A DNA stretch of 20,567 nucleotides, from the IMG/VR virus record IMGVR_UViG_3300025892_000205, positions 1 to 20,567 of that record. One strand, given 5' to 3'. Under the pieces are notes generated by a model. It was not told the DNA's origin. It was given only the letters and a program-made list of their open reading frames with translations, and ran no database searches. Positions within the stretch are counted from its first letter, which is position 1. Each line of letters opens with the position of its first letter. A program made the translations under genes and the position numbers. Of this stretch, positions 6,808 to 14,943 are shown piece after piece. Origin of the DNA: a virus.

Positions 6808-7080
6808 ATGGGTATAATGTCTTCACCTGCATGGACTCGTAAAGAAGGAAAAAATCCTAAAGGTGGACTTAATGCTAAAGGTAGAGCTTCTTACAATAAA
6901 GGTAAAACTAAAACTGGTAAGAAAAGAAAACTTAAAGCACCAAGTAAAGTAGTAGGTAATAAAAGAAGAAAGAGTTTTTGTGCAAGGATGAAAGGAATGA
7001 AGAAAAAACTTACATCTAAGAAAACTGCAAGAGACCCTAATTCAAGAATTAATAAATCACTAAGAGCATGGAACTGTTAA
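6808..7080 (+). CDS. Small basic phage protein with AWTRKEGKNPKGGLNAKGR motif (DUF6321-like)
   Basis: The 90-residue product begins with SSPAWTRKEGKNPKGGLNAK, continues GRASYN, and later has RRKSFCARMKGMKKKL and a C-terminal SLRAWNC. This is a very recurrent small protein family in marine phages (I recall it as DUF6321, from memory). It is strongly basic, with conserved Cys in SFCARM and at the C-terminus. It sits between capsid and tail adaptor genes, suggesting a minor head or nucleoid-associated protein, but no function is established to my knowledge. Its stop TAA (7078-7080) directly abuts the next ATG. Confidence 0.75.
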   Translation: MGIMSSPAWTRKEGKNPKGGLNAKGRASYNKGKTKTGKKRKLKAPSKVVGNKRRKSFCARMKGMKKKLTSKKTARDPNSRINKSLRAWNC

Positions 7081-7842
7081 ATGGCTAAAACTTACTTATC
7101 AATGACAAACGAATTACTGGTTGAAATAAATGAACCAGAAGTAACAACAGTATCAGGAGCATTAGGCATACAAAAATTCGTATCTAATTGTGTTAACAGA
7201 GCTTACTTTGATATTGTAGATGCAGTCGATGAATGGTCTTGGTTAAAAACTGCAGCACCTCAAAATGATTATTATGGTAATACATTTATTGAAACAGTAG
7301 CTGGACAAAGATGGTATCTTTTAAAAGCAGGTTCAACTGATGTAGATACAGATTATGATTCAGTTAACTGGGATGATTTTACTTTAACAACAGAAGGTGT
7401 TACAGGTAAGACAGCTCCTCATACAATTAATAAATTAGCATTTACAACTTTATCAGCTTGGAGAGCTAATTATGCTCAAGGTGAAGAAGCAAACAAAGCT
7501 AATTCACAAACTTATTCAACACCACTAAGAGTATTAAGAAGTTCAGATGGTAGAAGATTTGGATTATCTCCTATACCAGATGATGTATATAGAATATATT
7601 TCTTTGCTTATAATAGACCTACTGAATTATCAGTAGATACAGATAAGGTTTTATTTCCAGAACAATACAAACCAGTTTTACTAGCAAGAGCTAGATATTA
7701 TATTTATCAATTTAAAGACAATATTGCACAATCACAATTAGCTTTAGATGAATATAAAAAAGGATTACAAAATATGGCTGACCAATTAAACTCTCCTCAA
7801 CCAGAGTATATGTCAGATGTTAGATTTACATATTTATATTAA
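7081..7842 (+). CDS. Tail adaptor, tail tubular protein A-like
   Basis: The 253-residue product starts with LSMTNELLVEINEPEVTTV, followed by a segment on WSWLKTAAP and, in the C-terminal half, a strand-rich region LRVLRSSDGRRFGLSPIPDDVYRIYFFAYNRP and a helix rich in Ala/Arg/Tyr (QYKPVLLARARYYIYQFKD). This arrangement is that of the T7 gp11-type adaptor (tail tubular protein A), which forms the ring under the portal. Position after the capsid and before a long tail protein agrees. Length is a little above T7 gp11 (196). The first codon immediately follows the previous stop; there is no clear RBS beyond the end of the upstream gene, so coupling is likely. Confidence 0.75.
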   Translation: MAKTYLSMTNELLVEINEPEVTTVSGALGIQKFVSNCVNRAYFDIVDAVDEWSWLKTAAPQNDYYGNTFIETVAGQRWYLLKAGSTDVDTDYDSVNWDDFTLTTEGVTGKTAPHTINKLAFTTLSAWRANYAQGEEANKANSQTYSTPLRVLRSSDGRRFGLSPIPDDVYRIYFFAYNRPTELSVDTDKVLFPEQYKPVLLARARYYIYQFKDNIAQSQLALDEYKKGLQNMADQLNSPQPEYMSDVRFTYLY

Positions 7843-7851
7843 GGATAAACT

Positions 7852-9654
7852 ATGCCAACTCAAGGAGCTTCAATTACAGTACAAGGTGGCTTGGATTTAA
7901 TTTCAAGTTCTCATGCTTTATTTAGAACTCCTGGAGCTGCTACAGTTTTACAAAATTTTGAATCCTCTACTACAGGAGGATATAGAAGAGTAAGTGGTTA
8001 TGAAAAATTAGGAACATCAAGTGCTGTAATTCCTTCAGGATTAGCTACTGATACAGTTCATGGTATTACAGGATATGCTGGAGGTATAATTGTTGCTCAA
8101 GGCAATAATTTATATTTTAGTACATCAGGGAGTTCATATGTTCAAATTAATAAAGATACTTTTGTAACAGCTACTGGAACAGTTTCAATTACTTCAGGTT
8201 CTCCTACAGTAACAGGAACTAGTACTGTATTTACTTCTGAGTTTATTGTTGGAGATGATATTAAAATAGATGGAAATTTTTATAAAGTATTATCTATTAC
8301 AAGTGATACTGTTTTAACATTAGATATAAATGCTAATACTGCTAGTACACAAAATGGATTAACTTATTTTAAAGGTGGTATAGCTTCAACTGATTTAGCT
8401 AGTGCTACTACAATATTAAGAACCAATCAAAGTAATGTTCAGTTTATAAATTTTGAGTCTCATGGTGAAAATGGTACAATATATTTTGTAGATGGTCAAA
8501 ATAGAATAGGTGAATTTTTTATTGATGATAATAATAAATATCATTTTGAAGAAGTACATAGGTCTTCTCCAGAAAAATGTTCATTAATTGAAAGATATGC
8601 TGAAAGAATTGTAGTTTCAGGACAATCAACTAATCCTAGTTTAGTATATTATAGTACTAGATTAAAGCCTTATGATTTTGAAGGTGCTTCTGCAGGTTTT
8701 GTAGATGTTGGAGATATAGTAACAGGTATTAAGGTATTTAGAAATAGTTTAATTATATTTTGTAAAAATAGTATATATGAGTTGACAAACCTTGATTCTA
8801 CACCTATAATCAAATCAGTAACAAAAAATATTGGTTGTATAAGTGGTAATTCAATTCAAGAGATAGGTGGAGATTTAATTTTCTTAGCACCTGATGGATT
8901 AAGAACAGTCGCTGGAACAGCTAGAATTGATGATGTTGAATTAAGTTCTATATCTAGAAAAATACTACCCTTAGTTAATAATATTATTAATAATTTTAGT
9001 AACTACACTATTTCTAGTATGGTAATAAGAGAACGAAGTCAATATAGATTATTTTATTATCAAAGTGGACAAGCAAGTTTAGGACAAAAAGGAATTATAG
9101 GAACATTTAAATATAGTTCTGAAGGTATTCCTGCTTTTGAATGGAGTGAAACAAAAGGTTTATCTGTAAAATTTTGTACTTCTACTATTAATAATGATGG
9201 AACAGAAGCTCTATTTCATATTGATGAAACAGGTTATGTGTATAAACATGATACTGGTAATAGTTTTGATGGTTCAAATGTTGAAGCAGAGTTTCAAACA
9301 CCAGACATGGATTATGGTGATAATGGTTTAAGAAAAAGTTTATATAAAATAAAAGCAAATATTGAACCTGAAGGAACACAAAACGATTTAAATTTAAGAA
9401 TTAGATATGATTTTGAAAGTAGTGAAGTTCCACAACCAGGAAACTTTGCAGTAGGAAATTTAAGTTCTCCTTCATTATTTGGTACAGCAACATTTGGTAC
9501 AGGAAGATTTGGAGCAACAACATTACCAAGTAAAAGTGTAACAGTAACAGGAAGTGGTTTTTCTAATAACTTTAAATTTTTTAGTAATGATACAAATTCT
9601 CCATACTCAGTAAATGGAATGTTTGTTTCATTCATAGCAGGAGGAAGAAGATAA
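7852..9654 (+). CDS. Tail nozzle / phage stabilisation-type protein (600 aa)
   Basis: The product is beta-rich with no membrane segment. The N-terminus (VQGGLDLISSSHALFRTPGAATVLQNFES) is the form I know from podovirus stabilisation or tail tubular B-like proteins, with GGYRRVSGYEKLG shortly after. Residues about 105-170 form an insert of Thr/Ser/Val-rich strands (Ig-like look). The middle contains RIVVSGQSTNPSLVYYSTRLKPYDF and NSLIIFCKNSIYELTN, repeats consistent with propeller-like blades, followed by DLIFLAPDGLRTVAG. The C-terminus ends with a strand-rich domain. Genes of this type follow the adaptor and close the tail tube. Whether it equals T7 gp12 or P22 gp10 structurally needs fold prediction. 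A perfect consensus promoter lies within its coding sequence (8782-8810). Confidence 0.68.
   Translation: MPTQGASITVQGGLDLISSSHALFRTPGAATVLQNFESSTTGGYRRVSGYEKLGTSSAVIPSGLATDTVHGITGYAGGIIVAQGNNLYFSTSGSSYVQINKDTFVTATGTVSITSGSPTVTGTSTVFTSEFIVGDDIKIDGNFYKVLSITSDTVLTLDINANTASTQNGLTYFKGGIASTDLASATTILRTNQSNVQFINFESHGENGTIYFVDGQNRIGEFFIDDNNKYHFEEVHRSSPEKCSLIERYAERIVVSGQSTNPSLVYYSTRLKPYDFEGASAGFVDVGDIVTGIKVFRNSLIIFCKNSIYELTNLDSTPIIKSVTKNIGCISGNSIQEIGGDLIFLAPDGLRTVAGTARIDDVELSSISRKILPLVNNIINNFSNYTISSMVIRERSQYRLFYYQSGQASLGQKGIIGTFKYSSEGIPAFEWSETKGLSVKFCTSTINNDGTEALFHIDETGYVYKHDTGNSFDGSNVEAEFQTPDMDYGDNGLRKSLYKIKANIEPEGTQNDLNLRIRYDFESSEVPQPGNFAVGNLSSPSLFGTATFGTGRFGATTLPSKSVTVTGSGFSNNFKFFSNDTNSPYSVNGMFVSFIAGGRR
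8782..8810 (+). promoter_or_regulatory. Internal perfect-consensus sigma70-like promoter
   Basis: TTGACA (8782-8787), 17 bases, TATAAT (8805-8810), all perfect, inside the 600-residue tail gene. The codons used here include TTG for Leu and ATC for Ile, both uncommon beside the usual TTA and ATT/ATA of the gene. It would supply extra transcript for the fibre genes starting at 9658. No good internal start codon with an RBS is obvious just downstream. Confidence 0.45.
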
Positions 9655-9657
9655 ATT

Positions 9658-11577
9658 ATGGCAGGATATACTAGACAGAGTTCATTAAATAATGGTGATA
9701 TAATTACAGCAGCATTATTTAATAATGAATATAATCAATTATTAGCTGCTTTTAATGTAGCTTCAGGACATAAGCATGATGGAACAACAGCAGAAGGTCC
9801 AGTCATAGGATTAATTGGAGATGCAGGTCTTGCTACTCCTTTAAATAAAATTTTAATTGATACTACTAATGATGAAATAGGTTTTCATATTGATGTATCA
9901 GGAACTTCTACAGAACAATTTAAATTATTAGATGGTGCAATTGTACCTATAACAGATAATGATATTGACTTAGGTACAAGTTCTTTAGAATTTAAAGATG
10001 CTTTCTTTGATGGTACAGTTACTTTAGATGGTTTAGTAATTGGTTCAGCTACAAGTATTACAGATGTAGATACAGATTTAACTTCAGTATCAGCAAGTGA
10101 TGATACATTAGCTAGTGCTAAAGCTATTAAAACTTATGTAGACGCACAAGTAACAGTACAAGATTTAGATTTTTCTGGTGATACTGGTGGTTCTCAAGCA
10201 GTTGATTTAGATTCACAATCATTAACATTAACTGGTGGAACTGGTATTGATACTACAGGTTCTGCACAGACTATGACATTTGCAATTGATTCAACAGTTG
10301 CAACATTAACAGGTTCACAAACTTTAACTAATAAAGTTTTAGATATAGATAATAATACATTATCAAATGTAGAAGTAGATAATTTAAAATCTGGAGTTTT
10401 AGATATAGATTTAACTTCAGTTTCTGCTTCAGATGATACATTAGCTTCTGCTAAAGCAATCAAAACATATGTTGACTCACAAGTAACAGCTCAAGATTTA
10501 GATTTTCAAGGTGATACAGGTGGTGCATTAAATATTGATTTAGATTCAGAAACTTTAACATTAGCTGGTGGTACTGGTATTGATTCTGTTGGTGCAGGTA
10601 ATGGAGTTACTTTTAATATTGATTCTACTGTAACTACATTAACAGGTTCACAAACTCTTACAAATAAAACTTTAACTACTCCAGTAATTTCAACAATATC
10701 AAATACTGGAACTATAACTTTACCAACATCTACAGATACATTAGTAGGTAAAGCTACAACAGATACTCTTACAAATAAAACTTTAACATCAGCAGTATTG
10801 AATGATACTATTTCAGGTACTTCAATTAAAGATGAAGATAATATGTCTTCTGATTCTGCTAGTCATTTAGCCACACAACAATCTATTAAAGCTTATGTAG
10901 ATACACAAGTAGCAACAGTTCCAACTGGAGATATTACTGAAGTTGTAGCTGGTACAGGTTTATCTGGTGGTGGTACAAGTGGAGCAGTAACTTTAACTGC
11001 AGATACTACAGCTTCAAGTACAACTACATTTACTAACAAAACTATTGATGCTAATGGTACTGGAAATAGTATTACAAACCTTGAAGTTGCAGATTTAGCT
11101 TCAGGTGTTCTTGATACAGATTTAACAAGTGTTTCTGCAAGTGATGATACTCTTGCTTCTGCTAAAGCAATTAAAACATATGTTGATAATAATGTTTCTA
11201 GTGTAACACCTTCAAGCACAACTACATTTACTAACAAAACTATTGATGTAGATGCTACTGGGAATTCAATTACTAATTTAGCTGATGCAAATATTAAAGC
11301 TGCAGCAGCTATAGATGCTACAAAAATTCATGATGGGTCAATATCTAATACAGAATTTGGATATTTAAATGGTGTTACTTCAGCTATTCAAACACAGATA
11401 GATAGTAAACAAGCAACTATTGATGCTTCTGCTAGATTAAATGCTAATCTAGTTGGTGATGGTTCAGTAGACAATACAGAATTTAGTTACATTAATGGTG
11501 TAACTTCTTCAGTACAAACTCAATTAGATGCAAAAGCAACTAATGGATTTAGTATAGCAATGGCAATCGCTTTGTAA
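9658..11577 (+). CDS. Long tail fibre protein with internal repeats
   Basis: The 639-residue product begins with LNNGDIITAALFNNEYNQLL and SGHKHDGTTAEG, an N-terminal form typical of marine phage fibres that attach to the tail. The shaft is Thr/Ser/Asp/Leu-rich with repeated units: LTSVSASDDTLASAKAIK followed by TYVD occurs three times (residues 141-162, 252-273, 489-510), with STVxTLTGSQTLTNK and TTFTNKTIDxxxTGNSITNL units between. Near the end, two copies of NTEFxYxNGVTSxxQTQxD precede the C-terminus GFSIAMAIAL. Such low-complexity beta shafts form trimers. It probably gives the distal reach for receptor contact. RBS AGGAGG is encoded in the preceding gene's last codons. A promoter follows the stop. 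Confidence 0.78.
   Translation: MAGYTRQSSLNNGDIITAALFNNEYNQLLAAFNVASGHKHDGTTAEGPVIGLIGDAGLATPLNKILIDTTNDEIGFHIDVSGTSTEQFKLLDGAIVPITDNDIDLGTSSLEFKDAFFDGTVTLDGLVIGSATSITDVDTDLTSVSASDDTLASAKAIKTYVDAQVTVQDLDFSGDTGGSQAVDLDSQSLTLTGGTGIDTTGSAQTMTFAIDSTVATLTGSQTLTNKVLDIDNNTLSNVEVDNLKSGVLDIDLTSVSASDDTLASAKAIKTYVDSQVTAQDLDFQGDTGGALNIDLDSETLTLAGGTGIDSVGAGNGVTFNIDSTVTTLTGSQTLTNKTLTTPVISTISNTGTITLPTSTDTLVGKATTDTLTNKTLTSAVLNDTISGTSIKDEDNMSSDSASHLATQQSIKAYVDTQVATVPTGDITEVVAGTGLSGGGTSGAVTLTADTTASSTTTFTNKTIDANGTGNSITNLEVADLASGVLDTDLTSVSASDDTLASAKAIKTYVDNNVSSVTPSSTTTFTNKTIDVDATGNSITNLADANIKAAAAIDATKIHDGSISNTEFGYLNGVTSAIQTQIDSKQATIDASARLNANLVGDGSVDNTEFSYINGVTSSVQTQLDAKATNGFSIAMAIAL
10078..11187 (+). repeat. Three identical 22-residue fibre repeats, diverged in DNA
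   Basis: Copies at 10078-10143, 10411-10476 and 11122-11187 encode the same 22 residues. Codons differ at 9 (copy 1/2), 8 (2/3) and 11 (1/3) of 22 positions, all synonymous, including AGT/TCA serine switches. A degenerate fourth unit (SDSASHLATQQSIKAYVD) lies between copies 2 and 3. Confidence 0.85.
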
Positions 11578-11582
11578 GAGTG

Positions 11583-11611
11583 TTGACATATAAACAATAA
11601 ACTAGTATAAT
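11583..11611 (+). promoter_or_regulatory. Perfect-consensus sigma70-like promoter for the short-fibre cluster
   Basis: TTGACA (11583-11588), 17-base spacer, TATAAT (11606-11611). It lies in the 45-base gap after the long fibre gene and shares AGTGTTGAC with the promoter at 3385. The start would fall near 11618-11620, only 3-5 bases before ATG 11623, so the AGGA at 11613-11616 would lie upstream of the transcript start. Confidence 0.75.
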
Positions 11612-11622
11612 TAGGATAAAAC

Positions 11623-11949
11623 ATGGCACAAAACTTTCGAAGATACACAAGCAACGATGTAGGAACATCAGCAGCAACTTTATTTACTGCAGACAGTTTT
11701 GATACAGTAGTTGGTATATCAGTTTCAAATGTAACTGGTTCATCAGTTATAGCATCTGTATATATCAATGATGGTTCAAACGATATTTATTTAATTAAGG
11801 ATGCACCTATTCCTGCAGGTTCATCATTACAAGTATTAGATGGTGGAGCTAAATTTGTAGTTCAATCTGGAGATATTCTTAAAGTAATTTCAGATACAGC
11901 TTCATCTTTAGATGTTTGGGTATCAACAGTAGATGCAATAAGTTCATAG
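11623..11949 (+). CDS. Small beta-rich virion/fibre-associated protein (108 aa)
   Basis: The product is a single beta-rich domain: FRRYTSNDVGTSAATLFTAD, then VVGISVSNVTGSSVIASVYI, then YLIKDAPIPAGSSLQVLDGG, and a C-terminal AKFVVQSGDILKVISDTASS with DVWVSTVDAIS. I recall this pattern (small domain with 'SVxxxxVT..V.ASV.I' and 'PIPAGSSLQ') in marine phages among fibre and neck genes, without a known role. No membrane segment or cysteine. It is the first gene of the promoter-driven short-fibre group, and its end provides the TAGGAG ribosome-binding site for the next gene. Confidence 0.72.
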   Translation: MAQNFRRYTSNDVGTSAATLFTADSFDTVVGISVSNVTGSSVIASVYINDGSNDIYLIKDAPIPAGSSLQVLDGGAKFVVQSGDILKVISDTASSLDVWVSTVDAISS

Positions 11950-11953
11950 GAGA
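11947..11953 (+). promoter_or_regulatory. Ribosome-binding site supporting a TTG start
   Basis: TAGGAGA ends 6 bases before TTG 11960. No ATG lies between, and the residues directly after TTG (MAYIGNTPAEKY) are the conserved N-terminus of the family, so TTG is the start. Confidence 0.75.
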
Positions 11954-11959
11954 ATAAAT

Positions 11960-12829
11960 TTGGCTTACATAGGAAATACTCCAGCTGAAAAATATAGTGC
12001 TTTTCAGAAGCAAGACTTCACTACAAGTGCGACTACATCTTACACATTGGATAATCCAGTTGCTAATGCAAATGAGTTAGCATTATTTATTAACTTTGTT
12101 AGACAAGAACCTACAACTGCATATTCTGCATCTGGCACAAGTCTAACACTAACAAGTGCTACATCATCATCTGACGATATGTACTGTGTGTATTTAGGTA
12201 AAGCTGTTCAAACAGTAAATCCTCCAAATGCATCTGTTGGAAGTTCACAAGTTTCTGCTGATTTAATTACTGGTCAAACTGCTTTAGCATCTGAACCAGC
12301 TGATACTGATGAGTTTCTAGTAAGTGATGCTGGAACTTTAAAACGAATAGACTACTCACTTATCAAAGGTGGTGGAATTACAGTTGCAGATAGCTGGAGA
12401 TTAACAGCAGATATAACAAATACAGATGCCGATATAACTGCAAATCTTGAAAGAGACGATACTGCTGGAGCTGGTTACATTGGTTCGGCTATGACAGTAT
12501 CTTCTGGAATTTTTACTTTTCCATCAACTGGAGTTTATCAAATAGTAATGTATGCAAATTGGAACGTAACAAACGAAAATATATCTTTACTTCAAATGTT
12601 TACAACTATAAACAATTCTTCATATACTCAAAGAGCTGATATTAATGCATCAACTACTGGAGGTGCACATTATAAAAACAGTTCTGCCTCTGTTTTTTTT
12701 GATGTGACTGATACTTCGCAATGCAAACTTAAATTTGCAACTGACAGCATGAACTCCTCTTGTATTTTAAGAGGTTCAAGCACTAAAAACGAAACACATT
12801 TTACATTTGTAAGATTAGGAGATACATAA
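11960..12829 (+). CDS. Short tail fibre with C1q-like head (TTG start)
   Basis: The N-terminal domain (MAYIGNTPAEKYSAFQKQDF, then SYTLDNPV and LFINFVRQEPTTAYSASG) is a fibre attachment domain very common in marine phages. A linker with SSQVSADLITGQTALASEP follows. The C-terminal 145 residues resemble a C1q/TNF-like jelly roll: GIFTFPSTGVYQIVMYANW, then SLLQMFTTINNSSYTQR, FFDVTDTSQCKLKF, and the end NETHFTFVRLGD. The same head is found, diverged, at the end of 14089-14943. Such heads form trimeric receptor-binding tips. The start is TTG, justified by the TAGGAG site and family N-terminus. One base separates its stop from the next ATG. Confidence 0.75.
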   Translation: MAYIGNTPAEKYSAFQKQDFTTSATTSYTLDNPVANANELALFINFVRQEPTTAYSASGTSLTLTSATSSSDDMYCVYLGKAVQTVNPPNASVGSSQVSADLITGQTALASEPADTDEFLVSDAGTLKRIDYSLIKGGGITVADSWRLTADITNTDADITANLERDDTAGAGYIGSAMTVSSGIFTFPSTGVYQIVMYANWNVTNENISLLQMFTTINNSSYTQRADINASTTGGAHYKNSSASVFFDVTDTSQCKLKFATDSMNSSCILRGSSTKNETHFTFVRLGDT

Positions 12830-12830
12830 G

Positions 12831-13907
12831 ATGGCAATATCAAAAATACCAAGTGCTGGATTTCAAGACAATGTTAAGTTCAGAAACATCATCATCAATG
12901 GTGACATGAGCATAGCACAAAGAAGCACATCTGAAATTAATGTATCTACTGGTTATAGAACTTGCGATAGATGGAGAATATCAAGAGGTGCTGGTCAAAT
13001 TACAATGTCACAAGCAACAGATGCACCTACTGGTTCTGGTTTTGTAAAATCATTAAAATTTTTAGAGGCTAGTAGTGGTGCAAATCCAGGTGCTAGTGAT
13101 GTTAATCTAATAACACAAAGAATTGAAGGTCAAAATTTACAATACTTATTAAAAGGTACATCATCTGCTAAAAGTTTAACTTTATCATTTTGGATAAAAG
13201 CATCAGTTACAGGAACATATATTGCTCATCTTACTGATGATGATAACTCAAGATTTATTTCAAAAGCATACACAGTAAGTTCTGCAAATACTTGGGAGTA
13301 TAAAACAATTACCTTTCCACCAGATACTACTGGTGCATTTGCTAATGATAATGGTAGGTCTTTAGATGTAGAGTTATATTTTGGTGCTGGAAGTAATTTT
13401 ACTTCTGGAACTTTAAACACTACTTGGAACTCTTATACTGCTGCTAACCAAGCAGTAGGTCAAGTTAATGCTCTTGCAAGTGCTAATGACTATGTACAAT
13501 TTACTGGAGTACAATTAGAAGCTGGAGAAGTAGCATCTGATTTTGAGTTCTTGCCTGTTGATGTGAATTTACAGAGATGTCAAAGGTATTATTATCTTCA
13601 TGTTTCTGGTTCACAAGATGTAGGAGTAGGTGGCTATTATATTTCTTCACAGATATTTTTTAATATTACATTTCCTAATACTATGAGAGCAGTACCTACA
13701 GTAGTTTATGTATCAGGAACAAATTATTACAAAATATCAAGAAACGGTGCTACAGATAATTTTAATGATATAGCTGGAGGTGGTGTAGCAAGTCTAAATG
13801 AAATTAACTTGTATAACAATAGTCAAGTTAGTGGAACTGCTGGTCATGCTGGTTATGTTAGGTCAAATAATGCAAGTGCAAGTATAGCATTAAATTCGGA
13901 GTTATAA
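12831..13907 (+). CDS. Receptor-binding fibre protein with carbohydrate-binding-like domain
   Basis: The 358-residue product starts with a short segment then FRNIIINGDMSIAQRS and YRTCDRWRI, the entry to a conserved marine phage fibre domain. It continues with SLTLSFWIKASVTGTYIAHL, WEYKTITFPPDTTGAF and LDVELYFGAGSNFTSGTL, and YVQFTGVQLEAGEVASDFE then LPVDVNLQRCQRYYY, which together look like a jelly-roll carbohydrate-binding module. About 100 further residues form a C-terminal tip (VPTVVYVSGTNYYKISRNG). In other phages I recall this domain fused behind an attachment domain; here it is a separate gene without an obvious anchor, so it may bind the neighbouring fibre. Adsorption role inferred. 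Confidence 0.75.
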   Translation: MAISKIPSAGFQDNVKFRNIIINGDMSIAQRSTSEINVSTGYRTCDRWRISRGAGQITMSQATDAPTGSGFVKSLKFLEASSGANPGASDVNLITQRIEGQNLQYLLKGTSSAKSLTLSFWIKASVTGTYIAHLTDDDNSRFISKAYTVSSANTWEYKTITFPPDTTGAFANDNGRSLDVELYFGAGSNFTSGTLNTTWNSYTAANQAVGQVNALASANDYVQFTGVQLEAGEVASDFEFLPVDVNLQRCQRYYYLHVSGSQDVGVGGYYISSQIFFNITFPNTMRAVPTVVYVSGTNYYKISRNGATDNFNDIAGGGVASLNEINLYNNSQVSGTAGHAGYVRSNNASASIALNSEL

Positions 13908-13909
13908 TT

Positions 13910-14089
13910 ATGATTGATACAATTACAAAAAATTATTTAGATGGAGAGTTTGTAAGTTACCAAGTAACTTATGTAAATTCTAATATAGTTAAATCAGTAC
14001 CTTTAGTTGAAGACAACACAGATTACCAAGCAATACAGGAATGGATAGCAGATGGTGGAACAGTAATAGATAATGGAGGTTCAGAGTAA
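13910..14089 (+). CDS. Small fibre-associated protein (59 aa), chaperone-like
   Basis: ATG 13910 starts two bases after the previous stop and TAA 14087-14089 overlaps the next ATG by one base. The product (MIDTITKNYLDGEFVSYQVT, then VPLVEDNTDYQAIQEWIADG) has the features of small proteins that follow fibre genes in marine phages, the part 'VP.....NTDYQAIQ.W...G' being the recurrent piece. A role in fibre folding or assembly is inferred from position. No membrane segment. Confidence 0.75.
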   Translation: MIDTITKNYLDGEFVSYQVTYVNSNIVKSVPLVEDNTDYQAIQEWIADGGTVIDNGGSE

Positions 14090-14943
14090 TGGCTTATCTT
14101 GGCAGAGGATTAGATAAAATATCAAACATAGAGGTACTAGATAATATTACCTTTGATGGTTCTAGTTCTTATTCTATTACAAAAGGTTCAGTAGCATTTA
14201 CACCAAACTCTGCTCAATCATGCTTGATTAGTATTGATGGTGTGGTTCAAGCTACTAACTTTACAGTTTCAAGTTCTACAATAGACTTTGGCGTTGCTAT
14301 ACCAAGCACAAGCGTTTGTAATTTCTTTTTACATTATGGAACAGGAGTTATGACAGTACCTAGTGATGGCTCTGTAACTACTGCTAAACTTGGAGATAGT
14401 GCTGTTTCACTTGCTAAACTAACAGCAACAGGAACTAAAGATGCTACAACCTTTTTAAGAGGAGATAATAGTTTTAGCACATTACCAGCTAGTGGAATTA
14501 CAGAAGCTGATATTTTTAGAATTACAGCAGCTTTTAGTGCAAGTGCCGACCCAGTTTCATCAAACTGGGAGAGAGTAGATGATGCAAGTTTTTCTAAAAT
14601 TGGAACTGGAATGTCAGTTAGTTCTGGTATTTGGAGTTTTCCAACAACAGGATTATATAAAGTACAATTTAATATTCATGGTCATGCATATAATACTACA
14701 ATTAATAATGAATTATGGACTACTATAAATAATTCAACATATACTAGAGAAGCAATAGGTAGAGGTGGAGATGCTGATGGCTATTATTTTAATGTAGAAA
14801 TTCATACTTTTGTAAATGTAACTGATACCTCAAATGTAAAAGTAAAAGCAAGAGTTGATGCTGGTGGTACTTGGAGTGTTTATGGTAATACAGACCAAAA
14901 TGAAACATATTTAACATTTATTCGTTTAGGAGATAGCCAATAA
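14089..14943 (+). CDS. Second short tail fibre with C1q-like head
   Basis: The 284-residue product begins MAYLGRGLDKISNIEVLDNI, followed by FDGSSSYSITKGSVAFTPNS, CLISIDGVVQ and FFLHYGTGVMTVPSDGSVTT, the well-known fibre attachment domain of marine phages. A linker with AKLGDSAVSLAKLTATGTKD leads to a C-terminal head of about 150 residues: GIWSFPTTGLYKVQFNIHGH, then NELWTTINNSTYTREAIG, TFVNVTDTSNVKVK and NETYLTFIRLGDSQ. The head is alignable by eye with that of 11960-12829 (Gly-x-[FW]-[TS]-F-P-[ST]-TG-[VL]-Y, TTINNS.YT.R, VTDTS..K.K, NET.[FL]TF.RLGD), so the two are paralogous tips, differing mainly in loops. Overlaps both neighbours at TAATG. Confidence 0.77.
   Translation: MAYLGRGLDKISNIEVLDNITFDGSSSYSITKGSVAFTPNSAQSCLISIDGVVQATNFTVSSSTIDFGVAIPSTSVCNFFLHYGTGVMTVPSDGSVTTAKLGDSAVSLAKLTATGTKDATTFLRGDNSFSTLPASGITEADIFRITAAFSASADPVSSNWERVDDASFSKIGTGMSVSSGIWSFPTTGLYKVQFNIHGHAYNTTINNELWTTINNSTYTREAIGRGGDADGYYFNVEIHTFVNVTDTSNVKVKARVDAGGTWSVYGNTDQNETYLTFIRLGDSQ

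Noticed and set aside
10194-11237. Minus-strand frames of 89 and 114 codons opposite the long fibre gene
   Set aside because: They mirror the fibre repeats (Val/Ser/Ala-rich) and carry no independent features.
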